Part shown: positions 1 through 5,286 of the stretch, piece by piece
Layout: every line of letters begins with the position of its first letter
Position numbering within the stretch: position 1 is the first letter of the stretch
Assembly (NCBI GenBank): GCA_003488105.1
Contig: DNMS01000146.1
Location: 1-7,187 of the forward strand
Direction of reading: 5' to 3'
Source: Rhodospirillaceae bacterium
GTDB lineage: Bacteria > Pseudomonadota > Alphaproteobacteria > Rhodospirillales_A > Casp-alpha2
Length of the DNA: 7,187 nucleotides
The notes under the pieces: generated by a model
Told to the model about the DNA's origin: nothing
Database searches by the model: none
Seen by the model: only the letters and a program-made list of their open reading frames with translations
Made by a program: the position numbers and the translations under genes

Positions 1-232
1 CACCGAACTGGGCGATATCCGTGCCGGCGACGAAGGCCTTGCCGCCCGCCCCCCGGAACACGGCGACCCGCACGGAGGGATCGTCCATGATCTCGTCGCA
101 GGCGTCGGCCAGGCCTTCGTACATGGTCCAGGTCATGGCGTTGCGGGCCTGCGGGCGATCGAAGATCAGATGGGCAACGGCGCCGTTACGGGTCAGGCGC
201 ACGGCACCTTGGTCGTCTGCGGGAGTGGTCAT
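1..232 (-). CDS. Enoyl-CoA hydratase/isomerase family protein (crotonase fold), 3' part outside window
   Basis: Translating the minus strand from 232 gives 77 open codons that run off the left edge. The visible N-terminus has the crotonase-family pattern: LIFDRPQARNAMTW (about residues 22-35), the usual first strand and following helix, then VAVFRGAGGKAFVAGTDIAQF (about 56-76). In that second segment AG-x-D corresponds to the CoA-binding and oxyanion-hole loop (AGxDL in many relatives). Family members hydrate, isomerise or cleave acyl-CoA thioesters in the cytoplasm. The catalytic acidic residues lie in the missing part, so the exact reaction cannot be assigned. The start is uncertain: ATG codons in the same frame lie at 232, 250 and 271. 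I prefer 232 because a weak GGAA sits about 9-12 bases upstream and homology begins just after it. The gene is divergent from the molybdate genes and probably unrelated to them. Confidence 0.85.
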   Translation of the reverse strand, partial: MTTPADDQGAVRLTRNGAVAHLIFDRPQARNAMTWTMYEGLADACDEIMDDPSVRVAVFRGAGGKAFVAGTDIAQFG

Positions 233-355
233 GGGGCTTGGTTCCGTCATTGTTAATTCTGCGGGCCGCATCCTAGCCCAGGTGACCCCAAAGGCACAGC
301 CATGAGGGGGCATTTTCGCCTGACCGGACGGCATCAAGCGGAGTAGAATGCCGCC
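233..355. promoter_or_regulatory. Divergent intergenic region between the crotonase gene and the ModE-like gene
   Basis: This 123-base gap must hold the promoters of both flanking genes. Rightward, CTGACC (320-325) and TAGAAT (344-349) are spaced 18 bases apart and resemble -35 and -10 boxes (4/6 and 5/6 matches). They would start transcription almost at the ATG at 356. Leftward, TAGGAT on the minus strand (275-270) is a weak -10 candidate without a clear -35. A GGAG at 340-343 could serve the ATG at 356 as ribosome binding site, although the 12-base spacing is long. The dyad CGGCAT/ATGCCG (329-334 and 348-353) surrounds these elements. No ModE-like box is seen in this gap. Promoter calls in GC-rich DNA by eye are weak. 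Confidence 0.3.
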
Positions 356-721
356 ATGAAAGCAGGCAATCAGCAGACCGGGGCGCGGCTTCGCGTCGTT
401 CTCGCCCCCGACGTCGCCATCGGGCCGGGCAAGGCCGACCTGTTGCAGGGTGTGGGCGAAACCGGCTCCATCGCCGCCGCCGGGCGCGACTTGGGCATGA
501 GCTACAAGAAAGCCTGGGGCCTGATCGAAGCCCTGAACGCGCAGTTCGGCACGCCCTTGGTCACCACCTCGCGCGGCGGCAGCACGCGCGGCGGGGCCGA
601 GTTGACGGAACTGGGGCACAAGATTCTCGACCAGTACCGCAAGATGGAAGCCAAGACCGAAAAGGCCATCGCCGGCGACCTGATCGCCATGCGCAAGCTG
701 CTGCCCAACGGGGGCGAATAG
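356..721 (+). CDS. modE: Short ModE-type winged-helix regulator (DNA-binding domain only)
   Basis: This 121-residue protein matches the N-terminal DNA-binding half of ModE, the molybdate-responsive repressor. The winged helix covers about residues 24-95. The motif ETGSIAAAGRDLGMSYKKAW (35-54) corresponds to the ModE helix-turn-helix, followed by a glycine-rich wing (SRGGSTRGGAELTELG, 72-87) and a final helix (about 88-112) that in ModE mediates dimerisation. E. coli ModE is about 260 residues and carries two molybdate-binding TOBE/Mop domains at its C-terminus. These are absent here, and the frame ends in a normal TAG with no TOBE-like remnant before modA. Its position directly upstream of modABC supports a role in controlling them. 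How it senses molybdate is unknown: it could partner another Mop protein or respond indirectly. Databases often label such proteins LysR-like winged-helix regulators. The ATG at 356 fits the family N-terminus. Confidence 0.85.
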   Translation: MKAGNQQTGARLRVVLAPDVAIGPGKADLLQGVGETGSIAAAGRDLGMSYKKAWGLIEALNAQFGTPLVTTSRGGSTRGGAELTELGHKILDQYRKMEAKTEKAIAGDLIAMRKLLPNGGE

Positions 722-736
722 CGCCCCATCGCGGAC

Positions 737-765
737 TTGCCATCGCTGTCGGCAAAAGATAGCTT
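737..765 (+). promoter_or_regulatory. Probable modABC promoter
   Basis: TTGCCA at 737-742 matches 5/6 of the -35 consensus. Seventeen bases later TAGCTT (760-765) keeps the TA...T framework of a -10 box, though only 3/6 overall. Transcription would begin near 772, inside the ModE-like dyad at 767-790, so a bound repressor would block polymerase. Confidence is limited because the -10 is poor. Confidence 0.35.
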
Positions 766-766
766 T

Positions 767-790
767 CGATATGTTCAGTTTGTCCTATCG
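767..790. promoter_or_regulatory. ModE-box-like operator upstream of modA
   Basis: The arms CGATATG (767-773) and CCTATCG (784-790) are inverted repeats matching at 6 of 7 positions, with the outer CGATA/TATCG perfect. The whole element is 24 bases. The E. coli modA operator is also 24 bases, with CGTTATAT at the left and CATAACG at the right, so both length and arm positions agree. The site lies between the ModE-like gene and modA and overlaps the predicted transcription start, as expected for repression by ModE when molybdate is abundant. The match was found by eye, with no binding data. Confidence 0.55.
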
Positions 791-793
791 GAG
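790..793 (+). promoter_or_regulatory. Ribosome binding site that sets the modA start at TTG 803
   Basis: GGAG at 790-793 is followed by nine bases and then TTG at 803-805, an ideal spacing. The in-frame TTG at 737 has no comparable site, would coincide with the -35 box, and would make the ModE-like operator coding sequence. The choice of 803 also gives a standard signal peptide. Confidence 0.6.
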
Positions 794-802
794 CGCTGTC
801 GT

Positions 803-1591
803 TTGTCCGCCACCGCCACCCTGAAACGCCGCCTGTTTCTGCTGGCCGCCGTCGCCGCGCTGATGCTGCCCGGCCCCGCCCGCGCGGGCGAGGTCAAGGT
901 CGCCGTGGCCGCCAACTTCACCCAGGCGGCCCAGAACATCGGCACCCTGTTCGAGAAGAAGACCGGCCACAAGGTGGTGTTCAGCTTCGGATCGACCGGG
1001 CAACTCTATACCCAGATCGCCAAGGGTGCCCCGTTCGAGGTGTTTCTCGCCGCCGACCGGGCGCGCCCTCTGAAGGCCGGTACCGACGGCCTCGCGGTGG
1101 CCGAAACCCGGTTCACCTACGCCACGGGCAAGATCGTGCTCTACAGCCGCGACGCCGCCTTGGTGCAGGGGCCGAGCACGCTGAAGCGTGGAACTTTTTC
1201 CAGGATCGCCATCGCCAACCCCGTGACCGCCCCCTACGGCGCCGCCGCCGTGACGGCCCTGAAGGCGCTCGGCGTCTATGACGCCCTGCAATCCAAGGTC
1301 GTCCGGGGCAACAGCATCGCCCAGACCCATCAATTCGTGGAATCGGGCAATGCCGAACTGGGCTTCATCGCCTTGTCGCAAGTCGCGGGGCATGACAAGG
1401 GATCGCGCTGGCCCGTGCCGGAAAACCTTTACCCCGCCATCGCCCAGGACGCGGTGCTGCTGAACAGCGGCAAGGACAATCCAGTGGCCCGGGCGTTCCT
1501 GTCGTTCCTGGGCGGGGACGCGGCCAACCGGGTGAAGGTCCGGTTCGGCTACGGTGTCGGCGAACCGGCCAAGATTCGCCCTGATGCCTGA
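803..1591 (+). CDS. modA: Molybdate ABC transporter, periplasmic substrate-binding protein ModA
   Basis: ModA binds molybdate (often also tungstate) in the periplasm and hands it to ModBC. With the TTG start the product is 262 residues, normal for ModA. Residues 1-28 form a signal peptide: positive charges (KRR, 8-10), a hydrophobic core (11-22) and an ARA cleavage motif before Gly29. The mature protein has the family's ligand-contact segments: [10 protein letters not shown] (33-42), [10 protein letters not shown] (60-69), and later [11 protein letters not shown] and [17 protein letters not shown]. The NFT version of the first segment resembles the Azotobacter-type ModA subgroup rather than E. 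coli. The same frame is open back to TTG 737, but that extension would put about 22 unrelated residues before the signal peptide. The last 8 bases overlap modB. A ModE-like operator just upstream suggests repression by molybdate sufficiency. Confidence 0.95.
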   Translation: MSATATLKRRLFLLAAVAALMLPGPARAGEVKVAVAANFTQAAQNIGTLFEKKTGHKVVFSFGSTGQLYTQIAKGAPFEVFLAADRARPLKAGTDGLAVAETRFTYATGKIVLYSRDAALVQGPSTLKRGTFSRIAIANPVTAPYGAAAVTALKALGVYDALQSKVVRGNSIAQTHQFVESGNAELGFIALSQVAGHDKGSRWPVPENLYPAIAQDAVLLNSGKDNPVARAFLSFLGGDAANRVKVRFGYGVGEPAKIRPDA

Positions 1592-2279
1592 CCAGGGGCT
1601 TGATCTCGCCGGGTTGTGGTCGCCGATCCGGCTGACGCTTGAATTGGCCACGGTGACCACCGTGGTTCTTCTGATTATCGGCACCCCCATCGCTTGGTGG
1701 CTGGCGCGCTCCAAGGCCAAGTGGAAGGAAGCGGTCGCCGCCGTGGTCGCCCTGCCGCTGGTGCTGCCGCCGACGGTGCTGGGGTTCTACCTGCTGGTCG
1801 CCATGGGGCCGGACGGGCCTGGCGGCTGGATCGCCGGGCTGTGGGGCGAACGCTCCCTCGCCTTTACCTTCCAGGGTTTGGTCATCGGCTCCGTATTCTA
1901 TTCCATGCCCTTCGTGGTGCAGCCGATCCGCAACGCCTTCGAAGCCTTCGGCGACCGGCCGTTGGAGGTCGCGGCGACCCTGCATGCCTCGCCCTGGGAC
2001 GCCTTCTGGTCCGTCGCCGTGCCGCTGGCGCGGCCCGGGTTCCTGACCGGCGCGGTCCTGGGCTTCGCCCATACGGTGGGCGAATTCGGCGTCGTGCTGA
2101 TGATCGGCGGCAACATCCCGGGCGAGACCAAGGTTTTGTCCGTCGCCGTCTACGATTATGTGGAAACCCTGCGCTGGGCCGAGGCCCATATCCTGGCCGG
2201 CGGCCTGCTGGTGTTCGCCTTCGTCGTCATTCTGTCGATGATGCTGCTGGAAAAGCGCATCGGGCGCGCCGCGCGATGA
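1584..2279 (+). CDS. modB: Molybdate ABC transporter permease ModB
   Basis: ModB is the inner-membrane channel of the molybdate importer and works as a dimer. The 231-residue product has about five or six hydrophobic spans, including roughly 18-40, 50-74, 94-113, 152-175 and 200-222. The cytoplasmic coupling loop is the EAA-type segment at 128-150 ([14 protein letters not shown]...VPLARP), which docks on ModC. The usual Gly seven residues into this motif is His134. The C-terminal [20 protein letters not shown] stretch is highly typical of ModB. The start is the ATG at 1584, inside the end of modA (8-base overlap). The frame is open to an earlier ATG at 1554, but that would overlap modA by 38 bases and add ten unconserved residues. 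No strong ribosome binding site is seen, consistent with translational coupling. Confidence 0.95.
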   Translation: MPDQGLDLAGLWSPIRLTLELATVTTVVLLIIGTPIAWWLARSKAKWKEAVAAVVALPLVLPPTVLGFYLLVAMGPDGPGGWIAGLWGERSLAFTFQGLVIGSVFYSMPFVVQPIRNAFEAFGDRPLEVAATLHASPWDAFWSVAVPLARPGFLTGAVLGFAHTVGEFGVVLMIGGNIPGETKVLSVAVYDYVETLRWAEAHILAGGLLVFAFVVILSMMLLEKRIGRAAR

Positions 2280-3388
2280 ACGCGGACACCCCGGTTCTCG
2301 ACGCCGCCTTCAAGGGGCCGGTCGGCAGTTTCAACCTGGACGTCGCGTTCAAGGCGCCGCTCAAGGGCGTGACGGCCCTGTTCGGCGCGTCGGGCTGCGG
2401 CAAGACCACGATCCTGCGCTGCATCGCCGGGCTGCACCGCCTGCCGGGGCGCCTCGCCCTCGGCGACCGGACATGGCAGGACGACGGGGAAAACCTGTTC
2501 CGCCCGCCGCATAAGCGGCGCGTCGGCTACGTGTTTCAGGAACCGTCCCTGTTCGCTCATCTGACCGTGCGGCGGAATCTCGAATTCGGCGCCCGGCGGG
2601 CGCCGGGCGGCAACGGAACTGTCCCCGCCGTCGATTTCGATCAGGTCGTTGACCTCCTCGGCATCACGCATTTGCTGGACCGGGCGCCCGCCAAGTTGTC
2701 CGGCGGCGAGCGCCAGCGCGTCGCCGTCGGCCGGGCCCTTCTGTCGGAACCCCGCCTGCTGCTGATGGACGAGCCCCTGTCGGCCCTTGACCGTTCGACC
2801 AAGGATGAAATCCTCGCCTATTTCGAAGTCCTGCAGCGGGAAATGAACATCCCCATCCTGTATGTCAGTCACGACATTTCCGAGGTCACCCGCCTGGCCG
2901 ACCGTCTGGTCGTGCTGTCGCGCGGCGGCAAGGTCGCCGAGGGTTCGGTCGGCGAGGTGCTGGAACGCCTGGACCTGCAACCCATGACCGGGCGGTTCGA
3001 GGCCGGAGTCATGCTGACCGCCACGGTCAAGGCCCATGACGACGCCTTCAATCTGACCTTCCTGGACCATCACGGCCAGACCCTGACCATCCCCGCCGTC
3101 GATGCCGCCGTCGGCGAAACCATTCGCCTTCGGGTGCGCGCCCGCGACGTGTCGCTGGCGACCCAGCCGCCCACGGGCATCAGCATCCGCAACATCCTGA
3201 AGGGCACGGTCATGGAAGTTCGGGAAGAACCGGACACCGCCTTCGCCGAAACCCTGATCGACATCGGCGGCGGCCGCCTGCGCGCCCGCGTCACCCGTCA
3301 TGCGGTTGCCGACCTGAAACTCACCGCCGGCATGCCCGTCCACGCCCTGATCAAGAGCATCACCTTCGACCGGCGTTCCCTCGGCTGA
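2276..3388 (+). CDS. modC: Molybdate ABC transporter ATP-binding protein ModC
   Basis: ModC is the cytoplasmic ATPase that drives molybdate import through ModB. The 370-residue product has all nucleotide-binding elements: Walker [10 protein letters not shown] (37-45), Q-loop Gln88 in YVFQEPSLF, signature [15 protein letters not shown] (141-155), Walker B LLLMDEP with catalytic Glu166, D-loop SALD (169-172) and switch His199 in YVSHD. The C-terminal part holds a TOBE (molybdate-binding) domain beginning near [10 protein letters not shown] (about 302-311) and running to the end, the normal ModC layout. The start ATG at 2276 overlaps the modB stop in an ATGA junction, so translation is probably coupled. 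The open frame continues far upstream through modB in another phase, but only the part from 2276 encodes recognisable protein. A short Gly/Pro/Arg-rich insert at 106-118 coincides with a strong GC hairpin in the DNA. Confidence 0.96.
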   Translation: MNADTPVLDAAFKGPVGSFNLDVAFKAPLKGVTALFGASGCGKTTILRCIAGLHRLPGRLALGDRTWQDDGENLFRPPHKRRVGYVFQEPSLFAHLTVRRNLEFGARRAPGGNGTVPAVDFDQVVDLLGITHLLDRAPAKLSGGERQRVAVGRALLSEPRLLLMDEPLSALDRSTKDEILAYFEVLQREMNIPILYVSHDISEVTRLADRLVVLSRGGKVAEGSVGEVLERLDLQPMTGRFEAGVMLTATVKAHDDAFNLTFLDHHGQTLTIPAVDAAVGETIRLRVRARDVSLATQPPTGISIRNILKGTVMEVREEPDTAFAETLIDIGGGRLRARVTRHAVADLKLTAGMPVHALIKSITFDRRSLG

Positions 3389-3434
3389 ACCGCCGGGCGG
3401 GCTGGAAAAACCCGCGCCGGGCGCGTAGGAATAT

Positions 3435-3451
3435 CCCTGATCTCAGGGAGG
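3435..3451 (+). promoter_or_regulatory. Ribosome binding site of the methyltransferase gene, partly inside a small hairpin
   Basis: AGGGAGG at 3445-3451 is a strong Shine-Dalgarno sequence ten bases before the GTG at 3462, and it decides this start. CCCTGA (3435-3440) and TCAGGG (3443-3448) are perfect inverted repeats, so the first four bases of the ribosome binding site can pair within the leader. As RNA the stem would be five pairs with a four-base loop. Whether it tunes translation is not known. Confidence 0.5.
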
Positions 3452-3461
3452 GCCATCGACC

Positions 3462-4082
3462 GTGAAGGATTGGAACACGCGTTACGCCAAGGCGGGGACG
3501 GAAGCCGACACCCGCCTGTTCGGCGATCAGCCGTGCGAGTATCTGCGTGAGGTCATGGCACGCTCCGACTTTTCCCCGCGCTCGGCACTCTGCCTGGCCG
3601 ACGGCGACGGCCGCAACGGCGGCTGGCTGGCCGAACAAGGCCTGGCCGTGACGGCGGTCGATGCCTCAAGCGTGGCGACGGATCTGGCCCGGACCCACGA
3701 TAAAACGCGCGGCGTGACGGTGGAGCGCATCGTGGACGATCTGGCCGCGTGGTCCCCGCCCCCGGGCCGCAGCTGGGACGCCGTGTTCCTGATGTATCTG
3801 CAATGCGAAGCCGCCGTGCGCCTGCATGCGGCCAGAACGGCGGCGGCGGCGCTCGCCCCCGGCGGCTGGTTCGTCGCCGAGGGCTTCGCCCCGGCAGGCG
3901 CCGGCGGGCGCAGCCTGGGCCCGGAAGACCCGGACTTGCTGTATGAACTGGGTGACCTGCTGGACGCCCTGCCTGGGCTTGAGGTCATGGAGGCGCTGAA
4001 AGGCCGCATCCGCGTCAACGAGGGTCTGCGCCACCGGGGCGAGGCGCGGATCGTGCGCCTGCTGTTGCGCAAGCCGGCCTAG
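3462..4082 (+). CDS. Class I SAM-dependent methyltransferase (TehB-like group)
   Basis: The 206-residue product is a compact cytoplasmic Rossmann-fold methyltransferase. Motif I is LCLADGDGRNGGWLA (43-57), a variant of the more common DLGCGxGRN. Asp67 in VTAVDAS (63-69) closes strand 2 and should bind the SAM ribose. VDDL (91-94) fits the adenine-contact region, WDAVFLMYLQ (105-114) is strand 4, and LAPGGWFVAEGF (131-142) is strand 5. The N-terminal WNTRYAKAG and the C-terminal EDPDLLYELGDLL and GEARIVRLLLRKP segments are typical of small TehB-like methyltransferases. The substrate is unknown and cannot be inferred from neighbours. It begins with GTG, has its own ribosome binding site, and lies 73 bases after modC on the same strand, so it may be a distal operon member or independently transcribed. 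Its stop is 7 bases from the stop of the convergent PepSY gene. Confidence 0.85.
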   Translation: MKDWNTRYAKAGTEADTRLFGDQPCEYLREVMARSDFSPRSALCLADGDGRNGGWLAEQGLAVTAVDASSVATDLARTHDKTRGVTVERIVDDLAAWSPPPGRSWDAVFLMYLQCEAAVRLHAARTAAAALAPGGWFVAEGFAPAGAGGRSLGPEDPDLLYELGDLLDALPGLEVMEALKGRIRVNEGLRHRGEARIVRLLLRKPA

Positions 4083-4089
4083 CCGCGCC

Positions 4090-5280
4090 TTATTCGGCAA
4101 CGACCGTAGTCCGCGCCGCCCGGACTTGGCGCGCGCCCCGCTTCTTCCACCAGATGACGGCACCGGTCATCGACAGGATGACGACGACAACCCCCATGAC
4201 CGAAATCACGATGCGGCCGGGCAGGCCGATGATATGCCCGGAATGAAGCGGAAACTGGATCTGCGTGAACACCTCACCGGCCGTTCCCCGACCAGGAATT
4301 CGCAACCCCAGAAGGCTGCCTATGCGGTTATCGATCACCGCATAGGCGGGGCCCAGCCCGGCGGCGGCTTGGTGCTGGGGACCGCCGAATTCGATCAGGT
4401 AAAGCCCGTAGCGGATGTAGTGGGAAAGGCGGCTGGGCGGCACCAGGCCCTGCCCGGCCGCTATCTCCGCCCCCCGCCGGACGGCGGCGGAAAACGGTAG
4501 AGCCCCCGTTTCGTCGGCAGGTTGAATGCCCCTGGTTTCGAAGGGCGTGCGGGCGACGGGCGAAAACAGTTCCACCACCGGGCGGAACACCTCGCGGTCC
4601 AGGTTCAATTGTATGCCCGACAGCGCCAGCATGAACAGCAAACCCCACAGCCAGAGCCCGCCCGCGCGATGCAGATCGACATTGAGGCGGTAGGCGGTTC
4701 CCGACGGCCGCACCCGCCACGCCGGCCACCAGCGCGCAAGGGGCAACGTCCCCCGGGGAAGCGTCAGGGCAAACCCGAAGAAACAGTCGAACAACCAGAT
4801 CAGCGCCACGCCCCCCATGATCCACCGCCCCCATGGCCCTGGAATAAGCAGTGAATTGTGAAGCCGGTAGATCAGCGGCATCAGGTGCCGCCGGTCAAGA
4901 TGCACCGCCCCCCACTTTCGAACACCAAGGACACTCCCCGTCACCGGGTCGGCGAACACCTGATCGTATTCCACATCGAACGGCTTTCCGGTTTCGGCAT
5001 CAACCCGCGGCCTGATGAACAGGCTCGCCGCGAAACCGTCACCGACCCTGACCGGCGCCGAGCGCACCCTGACCCGTGCATCCCATGCCTCGACCCGCGC
5101 CACCAAATCCCCGACCGGCAACGGCGCCCCCCTGCTGTCGATCCGGAACAGGTCAGGGTTCAGGCGGGAATCAAGTTCGGTTTGAAACGCGATCAGGCTG
5201 CCGGTTAACCCGGCGACAATCAGAAACCCCGCGATAGACAGTCCCGCCCAGCGGTGCAGGACAACCAGAACACGGCGCAC
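4090..5280 (-). CDS. PepSY-associated TM helix protein, probable ferric-siderophore reductase-type inner-membrane protein
   Basis: The 396-residue product has the four-helix PepSY_TM layout: helices near 12-32, 152-172, 205-224 and 356-377, with large periplasmic segments between 1 and 2 and between 3 and 4. Both carry PepSY-like strands (DPVTGSVLGV at 111-120, VIDNRIGSLLGL at 315-326). Conserved histidines lie at helix ends: His9 (LHRWAGL), His141 (RLHNSLL), His204 (DLHRAGG) and His346 (PLHSGH). In characterised relatives such as FoxB, such histidines hold haem and the protein reduces ferric siderophores; assigning that role here is inference. The gene follows the TonB receptor gene by 6 bases on the same strand, which strongly suggests joint transcription and a role in iron acquisition. 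The start is GTG at 5280, with AGG five bases upstream overlapping the receptor stop codon. A striking palindrome lies inside the gene (4318-4347). Confidence 0.88.
   Translation of the reverse strand: MRRVLVVLHRWAGLSIAGFLIVAGLTGSLIAFQTELDSRLNPDLFRIDSRGAPLPVGDLVARVEAWDARVRVRSAPVRVGDGFAASLFIRPRVDAETGKPFDVEYDQVFADPVTGSVLGVRKWGAVHLDRRHLMPLIYRLHNSLLIPGPWGRWIMGGVALIWLFDCFFGFALTLPRGTLPLARWWPAWRVRPSGTAYRLNVDLHRAGGLWLWGLLFMLALSGIQLNLDREVFRPVVELFSPVARTPFETRGIQPADETGALPFSAAVRRGAEIAAGQGLVPPSRLSHYIRYGLYLIEFGGPQHQAAAGLGPAYAVIDNRIGSLLGLRIPGRGTAGEVFTQIQFPLHSGHIIGLPGRIVISVMGVVVVILSMTGAVIWWKKRGARQVRAARTTVVAE
4318..4347. repeat. 30-base near-perfect palindrome inside the PepSY gene
   Basis: GCCTATGCGGT (4318-4328) and ACCGCATAGGC (4337-4347) are perfect 11-base inverted arms. 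The 8-base centre contains ATCGAT, itself a palindrome, so 14 of the 15 base pairs of the whole element are symmetric; only the pair 4329/4336 fails. It is read through in frame by the PepSY gene as AYAVIDNRIG, residues that fit the family's ordinary PepSY strand, so it does not look like an inserted element. No similar copy was noticed elsewhere in the window. Confidence 0.8.
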
Positions 5281-5286
5281 CGTGGC

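Noticed and set aside
737..802. N-terminal extension of modA from the TTG at 737
   Set aside because: It would add residues before the signal peptide, run through the promoter and ModE-like operator, and lacks the ribosome binding site present before 803.
1648..1665. CCACGGT/ACCGTGG hairpin near the start of modB
   Set aside because: Seven-base arms with a four-base loop are expected a few times by chance in this much GC-rich DNA; no positional logic.
785..1720. Minus-strand open frame of 311 codons opposite modA
   Set aside because: Antisense shadow of modA, with no recognisable protein features.
1694..2275. Long open frame upstream of modC in the modC phase
   Set aside because: It is the out-of-phase reading of modB, Arg/Gly/Pro-rich with no recognisable domain; ModC homology begins exactly at the ATG at 2276.
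2156..3343. Minus-strand open frame of 395 codons opposite modC
   Set aside because: Typical antisense shadow in GC-rich DNA; low-complexity His/Gln/Gly composition and no domain, while the plus strand encodes an intact ModC.
3397..3415. GCGGG/CCCGC hairpin after modC as a terminator
   Set aside because: Five-pair stem with a nine-base loop and no T-run after it; not convincing as intrinsic termination.
3391..3423. Direct repeat CGCCGGGCG at 3391-3399 and 3415-3423
   Set aside because: Nine GC-only bases in a GC-rich spacer; not distinguishable from composition bias.
4108..4126. AGTCCG/CGGACT hairpin as a bidirectional terminator for the convergent genes
   Set aside because: Six-pair stem lying inside the 3' end of the PepSY gene, without a T-tract on either strand; may only reflect coding sequence.
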